Shown piece after piece: positions 46,101-54,315 of a stretch of DNA of 64,000 nt. How positions within the stretch are numbered: position 1 is the first letter of the stretch; each line of letters begins with the position of its first letter. Origin of the DNA: Roseateles noduli (GTDB lineage Bacteria > Pseudomonadota > Gammaproteobacteria > Burkholderiales > Burkholderiaceae_C); contig NIOE01000015.1 in the NCBI GenBank assembly GCA_002205125.1, positions 62,001 through 126,000 of the forward strand, written 5' to 3'. Position numbers and translations under genes: made by a program. Under the pieces are notes generated by a model that did not search any database, was not told the origin of the DNA, and saw nothing but the letters and a program-made list of their open reading frames with translations.

Positions 46101-46121
46101 GAGTTAGACAGCATCTAACTC
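46101..46121. terminator. stem-loop downstream of tRNA-Arg
   Basis: GAGTTAGA-cagca-TCTAACTC, a perfect 8-bp stem 47 bases after the tRNA. Without a T-run it is only a possible terminator. Confidence 0.35.
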
Positions 46122-46527
46122 TCCGTCCTGTCAGCGCGGCTGCGAAAGATCGAAAGCCAACCCATGCAGTAAGACAAAACCTGGCACCTGGCCGGGTTGA
46201 TGAGCGTGGGCTGCGCTGGTCTGCGGCTTCGGGGGTCTCTCCGCAAGGGGTGCTTTCATGACCACCACGGCTGGCCCAGCCTTTCGTCGTCGCCCCTCCT
46301 CTCTTCTGGACCCGAGCAGATTGAAATTCGCGCCTCAGTCTGCGCAGTCACTCCAGGTGATCGTTGGCGACGTCACTCTCTCGGCTACAGCTCCAGCGGA
46401 TGCTACGAAGGTCAAGTGGGCGAGCCAGACTAAGCTCCGCCCTTGTCCTAGAGCCGACTTCGCCAGGCCACTAAGGCGACGGTCGCAACCACCGCGATCA
46501 CTAAGCCGGCGGCCACGTAGCCGGTGA

Positions 46528-46728
46528 CCGTCGTCACCTCGTGCGCTTGCTCGGCGGTTGCGGTCGACACGGCGAGGACCGGCAGATCCGTGGGCGCGGA
46601 CCGTCGGCGAACTCATCGGGGCCCTCGCGGCGTCTGCCAGCGCCATCAGCGGACGCATGAACATCGAACGTCTGGACAGCGAAGTGCTCCTCAACGAATG
46701 CGACGGCTGGCAGCGGGATGCCTCCTAG
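46528..46728 (+). pseudogene. possible gene remnant
   Basis: Open frame between two stops, with a protein-like C-terminal part (GELIGALAASASAISGR, then MNIERLDSEVLLNECDGWQR). It lacks a clear start and ribosome-binding site. It could instead be a 23-residue peptide starting at the ATG at 46657. I do not recognise a family. Confidence 0.25.
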
Positions 46729-46902
46729 TTGCGGGAGGCGCTCATCGCAGACCCGAATCATCGGAGGTCAACCCGTGCAAAATGACCATTCAATCGATCA
46801 TTCCTAGCGGTTCACCACCATCAGGCAGCCAGCGCGGCAGGCTCAAACCTAGCGCGATCAAACTATTAAGCAATTCATTTATATCGACAGCGGAGAGGCA
46901 CT

Positions 46903-47712
46903 TTGAAAATCAGCGGACCCCTAGACGTAATCAAGCAGCTTTTTCGCGAATTTTCAATCCCCACCACAATTGCGATTGTGTGGGTCTTTTGGAATTGGTG
47001 GGAAACAAAAGATGACAAAGGATTCGTGCATTATGCCAATCTATTCTTTGCCAGCCTGTTTTTCATTAGCTACTTCTTTGCTCAATATTTTCGCGTTAAA
47101 AAACAGCAGACCGTTGACACCAAACTAACAGAGGTGGAAAAGCGCATTAATGCCACCACCGAAAAACTTGAGGAAACGGCCACCAACACTCTATTAGCGC
47201 TTGAGCAATCAACGAATAAACTAATGAATATGGTGACGGGCGGCGACGCCTTTCCTTTCCTTCTAATTGACGACCCTGACCAAGACTACGTATCGATTTT
47301 CCCGCAAGGAGAGTATCCGTTATACGATATATCCTTTACCATATCCCACCGCGAACGCTTCGATTACGTCATGGAAACTGAAAAGCTGAATCCACTCCAG
47401 GTAATCACCAGACTGGAAAAGCATGATGTACGCGTTCTAACACCCGGGGTCGGCCATATAATAAAAGTCAAGCCTTCCCCCGCAGTCCCTGGTTGCGATC
47501 CGGATCATCGGACATTTGCGGTCAATTACTTTGCGCGAAACGGCAGCTTCAGTCAAATTATTATCTTGCGTCGAATCGGCGGGAGATGGGAACACGCCTC
47601 ACAAATGATGCGCGGACTGGGACCAATCTTTGCAGTGCGTAGGTCCAATGGATTTCCACAAACCGAGGAAAAAATTGATTGGGAACAGGCACCTCGAACG
47701 CGCACCGACTAA
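46903..47712 (+). CDS. orphan two-helix membrane protein of unknown function, AT-rich
   Basis: 269 residues. I do not recognise the family. Two membrane helices near the N-terminus (TTIAIVWVFWNWW and YANLFFASLFFISYFFAQYF) are followed by a coiled coil of about 50 residues (TKLTEVEKRINATTEKLEETA). A soluble C-terminal domain of about 160 residues follows (GGDAFPFLLIDDPDQDYVSIFPQGEYPLYDISF, then AVNYFARNGSFSQIIILRRIGGRWEHA). The start is TTG at 46903 with GAGAGG upstream. Base use is quite different from the rest of the window: 21 of the 60 bases from 47041 are G or C, against 40 of 60 from 44041 in the OPT gene. It is therefore probably acquired by transfer next to tRNA-Arg. A sensing or stress/defence role is possible but unsupported. 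Confidence 0.75.
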   Translation: MKISGPLDVIKQLFREFSIPTTIAIVWVFWNWWETKDDKGFVHYANLFFASLFFISYFFAQYFRVKKQQTVDTKLTEVEKRINATTEKLEETATNTLLALEQSTNKLMNMVTGGDAFPFLLIDDPDQDYVSIFPQGEYPLYDISFTISHRERFDYVMETEKLNPLQVITRLEKHDVRVLTPGVGHIIKVKPSPAVPGCDPDHRTFAVNYFARNGSFSQIIILRRIGGRWEHASQMMRGLGPIFAVRRSNGFPQTEEKIDWEQAPRTRTD

Positions 47713-47892
47713 TCGCCGATACCCTGCTCAGCTTCTTGATTCGGACGCAGGCGACCGCTCCCGCCGCGAGACCTGTTCGAGAGACACCTTTTCGCCGCTG
47801 CCCACCTGACAGTTCTTCCATTGCCTCGTCGACTGGCGACATGCTGCAATCAACGCGGCGCTGTCGCCTTCTGAAGCAACGGAGAAGCTCCC

Positions 47893-48453
47893 TTGACACC
47901 GATTCGACGCCTCGCGCTCGCAGCCCTGCTGAGCGTTTCCTTTGCCGCTCAAGCGGAACCCGAGATCCAGGTCGGCTTCTCACCGGAGGGTTCGGCGCGG
48001 CAGCTCGTGTTGGAGACCATCAGCGGCGCAAAAGAGCGCATCCAGATCCTGGCCTATGCCTTCCAGGCGCCGGACATCATGCAGGCGCTGGTCGACGCCA
48101 AGCAGCGCGGCGTGCAGGTGCAGGTGGTCGTGGACAAGAAGCGCAACCAGAACAAGCCGAGCAAGAAGGCGATGGACCTTGTGACGAGCAAGGGCGTGGA
48201 GCTGCGCACCAACGACCATTTCCACATTCACCACGACAAGACCATCATCGTGGACGGACACACGGTGGAGACGGGCTCGTTCAACTTCGCGCCGTCGGCG
48301 GAGACGCTCAACTCGGAGAACGTCGTTGTGATCCGCAACGCGCCCGAGATCGTGCGCCAGTACGTCGCGCACTGGCAGTCGCGATGGGACCTCGGACAGC
48401 CCTACGTCTCCAAGTCGTTCCCCGACAAGGCTGCTGCCGCGCCCGTGCCTTGA
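47893..48453 (+). CDS. secreted phospholipase D-family nuclease (Nuc type)
   Basis: 186 residues. A Sec signal peptide (residues 1-21, ending AAQAE) is followed by one PLD domain. The HKD motif is complete: HHDKTIIVDG, followed by ETGSFNF. A single HKD motif with this length matches the Nuc/BfiL endonuclease group, which forms a dimer to build the active site and cuts DNA without metal. The start is TTG at 47893, with GGAG eight bases upstream. It would act in the periplasm or outside the cell. Normal GC content suggests it is not part of the AT-rich insert. Confidence 0.87.
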   Translation: MTPIRRLALAALLSVSFAAQAEPEIQVGFSPEGSARQLVLETISGAKERIQILAYAFQAPDIMQALVDAKQRGVQVQVVVDKKRNQNKPSKKAMDLVTSKGVELRTNDHFHIHHDKTIIVDGHTVETGSFNFAPSAETLNSENVVVIRNAPEIVRQYVAHWQSRWDLGQPYVSKSFPDKAAAAPVP

Positions 48454-48504
48454 GCCGCGGCGCCGGAGCAGGAGCCGGGCTTCAGCGTCAACGGAAGCGC
48501 GCGG

Positions 48505-49317
48505 TCAGCGCGACGCTTCGAGCAGGCGGTCCAAGGTCGGCTGCATCGCCTGCGCCCATTGGCGATAGCCCAGCTCACTGAGATGCAGCTGATCCGGCAT
48601 CACCTCCGGGGACAGTGAGCCATCGGCATTCGCCAGCGACGGGCCGACGTCGAGGAAGTAGACGCTCCGGTCATCCGCGAACGCGCGGATCCGCGCGTTG
48701 ACTTGCGTGTTGATCGCGCGCAGCGCGTCGTCCGATCTCGCGCCGCGCGGGAAGATCGCGAGCAGCAGGATCTTGGTCGTCGGCAGGCGCGTGCGGATCT
48801 CGTCGATCACGCGGCGCACGCCGGCCGCGGTGATCGCAGGATCGTGACGGCGATCGCCTGTGTTGTTGGTGCCAATCATGAGCACGGCCACCTTGGGCGC
48901 GATGCCGTCGATCTCGCCCTGCTGCAAGCGCCACAGCACATGCTCAGTGCGGTCGGCGCTGAAGCCGAGATTGAGCGCGTCGTAGCGGGCGAAGCGCTCA
49001 GCCCACACGGCCCGGCCGGCGGCTTCCCAACCTTGGGTGATCGAGTCGCCGATGAACACGAGCTGCGGCGTCTTGCCCGCCGCTCTCATCGCGCGGACCT
49101 CGGCGAGCTTGGCCTCGTGACGCGGTCGCCACCAGGGCTGCGTCCAGGCCGCCGTCTGCGCTGCGGGAATCTCCGCTTCGGATCGTGCCGCGACCGCCGC
49201 CGGCGCAGCGTCCGAGACAGGGCCATCCCGGCTGGCACAAGCGGTCATCGCCACCGCGCCGATGGCGACGGATATCAACAGACGCCACGACTCGATGCGA
49301 AACTGGGTGCGGTTCAT
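48505..49317 (-). CDS. SGNH/GDSL-type lipase or esterase, probable lipoprotein
   Basis: 270 residues. The N-terminus has a hydrophobic segment ending AVAMTACAS, a lipobox-like site. The SGNH blocks are all present: block I FIGDSITQGW (Ser), block II LGFSADRTEHVLWRLQ (Gly), block III IGTNNTGD (Asn), block V DQLHLSELGYRQWA (Asp and His). It resembles the GDSL proteins related to platelet-activating factor acetylhydrolase, which deacylate lipids or sugars. The substrate is unknown. The ATG at 49317 is chosen over the open frame upstream because it gives the lipoprotein signal. Confidence 0.85.
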   Translation of the reverse strand: MNRTQFRIESWRLLISVAIGAVAMTACASRDGPVSDAAPAAVAARSEAEIPAAQTAAWTQPWWRPRHEAKLAEVRAMRAAGKTPQLVFIGDSITQGWEAAGRAVWAERFARYDALNLGFSADRTEHVLWRLQQGEIDGIAPKVAVLMIGTNNTGDRRHDPAITAAGVRRVIDEIRTRLPTTKILLLAIFPRGARSDDALRAINTQVNARIRAFADDRSVYFLDVGPSLANADGSLSPEVMPDQLHLSELGYRQWAQAMQPTLDRLLEASR

Positions 49318-49382
49318 GGGGCGCGAGCTTAGCGCGCGCGTTCGTGATCGCCCGCCCCCTACACAGGCTTCCAGGAACGCTC

Positions 49383-49685
49383 GTGGCACTCGATGATCTG
49401 ACTCCGCCTCAACACGCACTCGCCGATTTCATGTCCGAGTTGTCGGAGCGCGCCTACTTCGCAGGCTGGATGACGGACATCGAGGTCGAGCTCTGGCGAG
49501 CCTTGCATTCGCCGGCGCATCGCGGCGCGCCTCTGCGCCTGTCGCCGGACGACGTTCAACAGCTCGACACCTTGAGCCGACAGTGCGGCGGCTGGATCTT
49601 CTTCGACGACGACCTCGAAGAGACGTTCGTGCCAATGGACGAATGGATCGCGAGCCATCCTGTGCCACCGGCCACGGAACACTAG
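49383..49685 (+). CDS. small acidic protein of unknown function
   Basis: 100 residues from GTG at 49383, which has AGGAA upstream; an in-frame ATG at 49431 is an alternative. The protein is acidic (ELSERAYFAGWMTDIEVELW, then GGWIFFDDDLEETFVPMDEW) and has no signal or membrane segment. I do not recognise a family. It diverges from the GDSL gene and is convergent with mesD. Codon use is like its neighbours. Confidence 0.6.
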   Translation: MALDDLTPPQHALADFMSELSERAYFAGWMTDIEVELWRALHSPAHRGAPLRLSPDDVQQLDTLSRQCGGWIFFDDDLEETFVPMDEWIASHPVPPATEH

Positions 49686-49716
49686 TGCCGGACGCCTGAC
49701 GCCGACCTCCCGGCCG

Positions 49717-50742
49717 TCACGCCTTCGCCAACCGCTCCTTCGCCAACTGCGTGCCCTCCGCCAGCGCCTTCAGCTTGCCCCACGCCACGTCTCGCGCCAT
49801 CGGCGCGAGGCCGCAGTTCGTGCACGGGAACAAGCGCTCCTTCGGCACGAACTGCAGCGCCCGGCCGATGGTGTCGGCCACCTCCTCCGCGGTCTCGACC
49901 ACGTCGCTGGCCACGTCGATCACGCCGACCATCACGTCCTTGCCGGCCAGCAGCTTCATCAGGTCGGGCGGCACGTGGGAGTGGATGCATTCCAGGCTCA
50001 CCTGGTCGATGCGGCTGCGCGCCAGCGCGGGGAACACCGTCTCGTACTGGCGCCATTCATCGCCCAGGGTGCTCTTCCAGTCGGTGTTGGCCTTGATGCC
50101 GTAGCCGTAGCAGATGTGCACGGCCGTCGTGCAGGTCAGCCCCTGTGCCGCGCGCTCCAGCGCCTGCACGCCCCAATCGGCCGCGTCCTTCATGTAGACG
50201 TTGAAGGCGGGCTCGTCGAACTGGATGATGTCCACGCCGTCCGCCTGCAGGGCCAGGGCTTCCTGGTTGAGCAGCTCGGCGAAGGCGAACGCGAGCTTCA
50301 CCTTGTCGCCGTAGAAGCGGTCCGCCACGGTGTCGACGATGGTCATCGGGCCGGGCAAGGTGAACTTCAACTTCTTCTTCGTATGCGCACGCGCCAGCTG
50401 CGCTTCGAAGGCGTGCACGCGCCCCTTCAGGCGCAAGGCCGACACCACCTGCGGCACCATCGCGTCGTAGCGGTTGTCGCGGATGCCCATCTTCACCTTG
50501 TTCTCGAAATCGATGCCGTCGACCTGCTCCAGGAAGCCGTGCACGAAATGCTGTCGCGACTGCTCGCCGTCGCACACGATGTCCAGGCCCGCGTCCTCCT
50601 GGGCCTTGATCCACAGCAGGGTCGCTTCGGCCTTGGCCTGACGCAGCGCGTCGCCTTCAGCCCGCCATTGCGGCCAGAGCTTGTTGGTTTCTGCCAGCCA
50701 GGCGGGCTTGGGCAGACTGCCGGCGATCGAGGTCTCAAACAT
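49717..50742 (-). CDS. mesD: folate-independent core methionine synthase MesD
   Basis: 341 residues, half the length of MetE: only the C-terminal catalytic barrel is present. It starts MFETSIAGSLPKPAWL and keeps the methionine synthase motifs FTLPGPMTIVDTVADRFY, IIQFDEPAFNV, the zinc ligands in HICYG (His, Cys) and CTNCG (Cys), and LECIHSHVPPD. With DUF1852 directly upstream this fits the MesD family. Published genetics (Price and co-workers) showed MesD to need DUF1852 and oxygen but neither methyl-folate nor cobalamin. The methyl donor is still unclear. AAGGA precedes the ATG at 50742. It is the third gene of a likely three-gene operon. Confidence 0.88.
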   Translation of the reverse strand: MFETSIAGSLPKPAWLAETNKLWPQWRAEGDALRQAKAEATLLWIKAQEDAGLDIVCDGEQSRQHFVHGFLEQVDGIDFENKVKMGIRDNRYDAMVPQVVSALRLKGRVHAFEAQLARAHTKKKLKFTLPGPMTIVDTVADRFYGDKVKLAFAFAELLNQEALALQADGVDIIQFDEPAFNVYMKDAADWGVQALERAAQGLTCTTAVHICYGYGIKANTDWKSTLGDEWRQYETVFPALARSRIDQVSLECIHSHVPPDLMKLLAGKDVMVGVIDVASDVVETAEEVADTIGRALQFVPKERLFPCTNCGLAPMARDVAWGKLKALAEGTQLAKERLAKA

Positions 50743-50790
50743 CAGGAAATTCCTTTCAGGCAAAGCGGGGTGTGCGAGTGCGCTCGCGAT

Positions 50791-51786
50791 TCATTCGACG
50801 GGTTGGAGTTCGACGTTGGCCGCCCACTGGTCGAGGAGGTGCCGGTAGGGCTTGATGAACTGCTCCTCCGCGAACTTCCCCTGCTTGACGGCCAGTTGGC
50901 TGCGTTCCTCGCGGTCGTACACGATCTGCGTCAGCGAGTAGTCCTGGTGCTTCAGGCTCGGCTGGTAGAAGTGTCCCGCCGCGGAATTGGCGTTGTAGAT
51001 CTCCGGGCGGTAGATCTTCTGGAAGGTCTCCATCGTGCTGATGGTGCCGATCAACTCCAGGCTCGTGTAGTCGCCCAGCAGATCGCCGAAGAAGTAGAAC
51101 GCCAGCGGCGCCACGCCGTTCGGCGGCATGAAGAACCGGACCTTCATCCCCATCTTCGCGAAGTACTGATCCGTCGACGAGGGCTCGCTCTGCTGGTATT
51201 CGACGCCGAGCACGGGATGGAGATTCCCGGTCCGCCGATAGGTTTTGCTGGTCGAGGCGCTGATGCAGATGACCGGCGGCTTGTCGAATCGCGCCCGGTA
51301 GGCGTCGGAACTCGCGAACTGCTTGAACAGCTTGCCGTGCAGATCGCCGAAGCCTTCCGGCGTACCGAATTCCGGGCGGTCCGCGTTGTACGCCGGCAGC
51401 AGGACGCTGAAGTCGTAGTCGCGCACGTAGGAGGAGAAGTTGTTCCCCACGATGCCGGCGATGCGCTGACCGGTCTTCCCGTCGAGGATGCCGGGCTTGA
51501 GGATCTCGATCAGCGGGAATGCCTGGGCACCGCGCGCGGTCTCGATGTTCATCTCGACGGAAATGATCTCCAGCTCGACCGCGTAGCGGTCGCCCGTCGG
51601 GTTGTCCCAGTGCGCGAGGTCATTGAAGCGGTTGTCGATCATCCGCAGCGTGTTGCGCAGGTTCTGCTGCCGACGCTCTCCGCGCGCCAGATTCGCGAAG
51701 TTGGTGGTGATGCGCGTGCCGTCCGCCGGCTGATAGTCCTCATCGAAGCGAATGCTCTTGAGACTGAAGGTGAATGCGTCGTTCAT
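50791..51786 (-). CDS. mesX: DUF1852 protein MesX, partner of MesD
   Basis: 331 residues, soluble, matching the DUF1852 family (MNDAFTFSLKSIRFDEDYQPADGTRITTNFANLARGERRQQN at the start; HWDNPTGDRYAVELEIISVEMN; GNLHPVLGVEYQQ). In other aerobic bacteria this protein is needed for methionine formation by MesD together with oxygen, but its reaction is not known. No cofactor-binding motif is obvious; conserved His and Glu residues (FYQPSLKHQDYSLTQIVYDREE) might bind metal. It lies 48 bases upstream of mesD and 45 bases downstream of the flavin reductase gene on the same strand. Confidence 0.88.
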   Translation of the reverse strand: MNDAFTFSLKSIRFDEDYQPADGTRITTNFANLARGERRQQNLRNTLRMIDNRFNDLAHWDNPTGDRYAVELEIISVEMNIETARGAQAFPLIEILKPGILDGKTGQRIAGIVGNNFSSYVRDYDFSVLLPAYNADRPEFGTPEGFGDLHGKLFKQFASSDAYRARFDKPPVICISASTSKTYRRTGNLHPVLGVEYQQSEPSSTDQYFAKMGMKVRFFMPPNGVAPLAFYFFGDLLGDYTSLELIGTISTMETFQKIYRPEIYNANSAAGHFYQPSLKHQDYSLTQIVYDREERSQLAVKQGKFAEEQFIKPYRHLLDQWAANVELQPVE

Positions 51787-51831
51787 GGCAATGGCGTAGG
51801 CTGATTTCTGAAGGAGGCGTCGATCGCGGTG

Positions 51832-52413
51832 TCAGGCCACGGCTCTCTGCGCCGCCAGGGAGGGTCGGGTGTTGCGCGTCAGGTCGATCAGCGGCAATGC
51901 CCGATGGACCGCCAATGCGGCCCGCTGAAGCAGCGCTTCGTCCCGCACGCGGTAGTCGACGAAGTCCTTGTCGGTCGCGTAGACGCCCAGCGGCAAGGTG
52001 CGCGCTTGGAAAAAGCTGAACAGCGGCCGCAGCTGGTGGTCGATGACCAGCGCATGGCGCTCGCTGCCGCCGGTGGCGGCCAGCAGGATGGGCTTGTCGA
52101 TCAGGGCGTCCTGATCGATGAAGTCGAAGAAGTGCTTGAACAGCCCCGTGTAGGCACCACGGAAGACCGGCGTCGCCACCACCAGCACGTCGGCCTGCTC
52201 GACCGCGACCAACTCCCGCTCCACCGCGGCGGGCACCTGGGAGCGCCACACGGCGCCGGCGAACTGGGGGGCCAGTGGACCCAGTTCGATCAGGCGCTGT
52301 TCGACGGGGATCGCTTCGGCGATCAGATCCAGCAGGTGCTCTGCCAGGGCAGCGGACTTGGAGGGGCGTTGCATCCCGCCGGAAACGGCGACAAGACGGA
52401 GAGGACGGGTCAT
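51832..52413 (-). CDS. NADPH-dependent FMN reductase (MsuE/SsuE-like)
   Basis: 193 residues with a flavodoxin-like fold. VAVSGGMQRPSKSAALAEHLL is the FMN phosphate loop, and VVATPVFRGAYTGLFKHFFDFI matches the MsuE/SsuE reductases that deliver reduced FMN to two-component monooxygenases. It is first in the operon with mesX and mesD. By analogy it could supply FMNH2 to MesX for an oxygen-dependent step (inference). No sulfonate monooxygenase gene is nearby. The ATG at 52413 has a poor ribosome-binding site. Confidence 0.87.
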   Translation of the reverse strand: MTRPLRLVAVSGGMQRPSKSAALAEHLLDLIAEAIPVEQRLIELGPLAPQFAGAVWRSQVPAAVERELVAVEQADVLVVATPVFRGAYTGLFKHFFDFIDQDALIDKPILLAATGGSERHALVIDHQLRPLFSFFQARTLPLGVYATDKDFVDYRVRDEALLQRAALAVHRALPLIDLTRNTRPSLAAQRAVA

Positions 52414-52473
52414 AGGGAGCGGATGCTAGTCAGGCGAGGTCATGACGTAAAATGGTTTAATCTCACGAATCCA

Positions 52474-52486
52474 TGAAATACGCTCA
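52474..52486. promoter_or_regulatory. near-consensus MetR-type operator
   Basis: TGAA-ATACG-CTCA matches the MetR recognition pattern TGAA-N5-TTCA at seven of eight fixed positions. It lies in the 89-bp gap between the divergent flavin reductase and LysR genes, where a LysR-type regulator is expected to bind. Confidence 0.55.
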
Positions 52487-52502
52487 TTAGCGACTCATCC
52501 GA

Positions 52503-53453
52503 ATGCTTGAACGCATCCACCTCAGCATCGTTCAGCAGGTCGAGCGGCAGGGGTCGCTCACGGCCGCTGCCGGCGTGCTGAACCTGACCCAGTCGGCCCT
52601 GAGCCACAGCATGAAGAAGCTGGAGCAGCAACTGGGCACCGACATCTGGCTGCGCGAAGGTCGGAGCCTGCGCCTGACGCAGGCGGGCCAGTACCTGCTG
52701 GCCGTCGCGAACCGCGTGTTGCCGCAGTTGGACCTGGCCGAGGAACGCCTGGGCCAGTTCGCGCAGGGCGAGCGCGGCGCGCTGCGCATCGGCATGGAGT
52801 GCCACCCCTGCTACCAGTGGCTGCTCAAGGTCGTGTCGCCCTATCTGGCCGCGTGGCCGGATGTGGAAGTGGACGTGAAGCAGAAGTTCCAGTTCGGCGG
52901 GATAGGCGCGCTCTTCGGCTACGAGATCGATCTGCTGGTCACGCCCGACCCGCTGTTCAAGCCGGGGCTGAGCTTCGTGCCGGTGTTCGACTACGAGCAG
53001 GTGCTCGTCGTGGCCAAGGACCATGCGCTGGCGTCGGCGGCCTATGTGAAGCCGCAGCAGCTGATCCCGGAGGTGCTCATCAGCTATCCCGTGGACATCG
53101 AGCGGCTGGACATCTACAACCAGTTCCTGCTGCCGGCCGGCATCACGCCCCGGCGCCACAAGGCCATCGAGACCACCGACATCATGGTGCAGATGGTCGC
53201 CAGCGGCCGGGGCGTCGCCGCCCTGCCCCGCTGGCTGGTCGATGAGTACGCGGCCAGGATGGACGTCGTGCCCGTGCGGCTGGGACCGCGCGGCATCGCC
53301 AAGCAGATCTTCCTGGGCGCCCGCGAGTCGGAGACCGCCATCGACTACGTGCAGGCTTTCATCGAGCTGGCCCGCCAGCCGGCCGCAACTGCGGCGACCG
53401 CAGCGACCGCACCAACTTCCACGCCCCCCGCCGCCGCGCGAGGCGCCCACTGA
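52503..53453 (+). CDS. MetR-like LysR regulator
   Basis: 316 residues. Winged helix ERIHLSIVQQVERQGSLTAAAGVLNLTQSALSHSMKKLEQQLG. The effector domain has GALRIGMECHPCYQWLLKVVSPYLAAWPDVEVDV, close to the MetR sequence, whose coactivator is homocysteine. It diverges from the FMN reductase-mesX-mesD operon over a MetR-like site, so it very likely controls that operon in response to methionine need. The C-terminus is an Ala/Thr/Pro-rich tail. Its stop overlaps the ATG of the phosphoesterase gene by one base. Confidence 0.86.
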   Translation: MLERIHLSIVQQVERQGSLTAAAGVLNLTQSALSHSMKKLEQQLGTDIWLREGRSLRLTQAGQYLLAVANRVLPQLDLAEERLGQFAQGERGALRIGMECHPCYQWLLKVVSPYLAAWPDVEVDVKQKFQFGGIGALFGYEIDLLVTPDPLFKPGLSFVPVFDYEQVLVVAKDHALASAAYVKPQQLIPEVLISYPVDIERLDIYNQFLLPAGITPRRHKAIETTDIMVQMVASGRGVAALPRWLVDEYAARMDVVPVRLGPRGIAKQIFLGARESETAIDYVQAFIELARQPAATAATAATAPTSTPPAAARGAH

Positions 53454-54304
53454 TGAGAATCCTCCTCAAGTTCCTGAAGTTCCTGCTGGGTCTGCTCGTC
53501 GCCGCCGCGCTGCTGGCGGTCTGGGGCTTCCTGATCGAACCCCGCTGGGTCGCCCATCGCGAGATCGCGGTCGAAGTGCCCGGCTGGCGCGGCCCGCCGG
53601 GGTTGAAGGTCGCGGTCGCCTCCGACTGGCACATCGCGCACGAGTTCAAGCGCGTCATGACGATCGCCCGCGCCAACGCCATCGTCGACGAGATCAACGC
53701 CGCCAAGCCCGACGTCGTGCTGCTGCCGGGCGACTTCATCTCCGGCCGCGGCGAGGACGGCACCACGCCGGAAGACGTGGCCGCCGTGCTCGGCCGGCTG
53801 AAGGCCACGCGCGGCGTCTACGCGGTGCTGGGCAACCACGACTGGTGGACCGACGGCGCGCGGTTCAACCAGGCCTTGGGCGCGGCGGGTATCAAGGTGC
53901 TGCTCAACGAAGCGGTGCCGCTGCCCGGCACCGACGTGTGGGTGCTGGGCATCGGCGACAAGACCTCGTGGCACAGCGACCCGCGCCGCGCGGCGCGCCA
54001 GCTCCCCGCAGGCGCCCAGGCGCTCACGCTGATGCACGACCCCGCCAGCGCGCGTGAGCTGCCTCCCCTGCCCGGCCTGACCGTGGCCGCGCACACGCAC
54101 GGGGGGCAGGTCTGGATCCCCTTCGTCGGCTCCGCCGTCGCACCGCACGGCTGGCCCAAGGACAAGACCCACGGCTGGGTGGACATCGGTGGACGCCCGA
54201 TCTACATCACCAGCGGCCTCGGCGTGAGCATCTATCCGATCCGCATCAACATGCGGCCGGAGTGGGTGATGTTCAGCATCGATGCCCCGGCGCGCCCTTC
54301 CTGA
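53453..54304 (+). CDS. membrane-anchored metallophosphoesterase (YkuE-like)
   Basis: 283 residues. An N-terminal membrane helix (FLKFLLGLLVAAALLAVWGF) anchors a calcineurin-like domain with all metal motifs: ASDWHIA, LPGDFIS, GNHDWW, LMHDP and AHTHGGQVW. Relatives of the YkuE/LpxG type act on phospho- or pyrophospholipids or on peptidoglycan-linked substrates; the target here is unknown. Translationally coupled to the LysR gene (TGATG). Confidence 0.88.
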   Translation: MRILLKFLKFLLGLLVAAALLAVWGFLIEPRWVAHREIAVEVPGWRGPPGLKVAVASDWHIAHEFKRVMTIARANAIVDEINAAKPDVVLLPGDFISGRGEDGTTPEDVAAVLGRLKATRGVYAVLGNHDWWTDGARFNQALGAAGIKVLLNEAVPLPGTDVWVLGIGDKTSWHSDPRRAARQLPAGAQALTLMHDPASARELPPLPGLTVAAHTHGGQVWIPFVGSAVAPHGWPKDKTHGWVDIGGRPIYITSGLGVSIYPIRINMRPEWVMFSIDAPARPS

Positions 54305-54315
54305 ATGAACCGGCC

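Larger units (their letters stand above)
46054..46902. other. 850 bp of apparently non-coding or decayed sequence after tRNA-Arg
   Basis: No intact gene is convincing. A perfect 8-bp stem-loop lies at 46101-46121 (GAGTTAGA / TCTAACTC). A short frame ending at 46728 reads GELIGALAASASAISGRMNIERLDS and then LLNECDGWQRDAS; it looks protein-like but has no good start, so it may be the remnant of a gene. Base composition falls gradually towards the AT-rich gene at 46903. I found no second copy of the tRNA 3' end that would mark an attachment site. Confidence 0.5.

Noticed and set aside
46335-46694. 119-codon minus-strand frame after tRNA-Arg
   Set aside because: Arg-rich, no motif, poor ribosome-binding site; kept only as part of the decayed region.
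46054-47892. Attachment-site duplication of the tRNA-Arg 3' end
   Set aside because: I looked for a second copy of the T-arm/acceptor sequence downstream and saw none, so a defined integrative element cannot be claimed.
49383-49685. Immunity protein of a toxin system
   Set aside because: Size and acidity would fit, but no toxin gene or recognised immunity domain is present.
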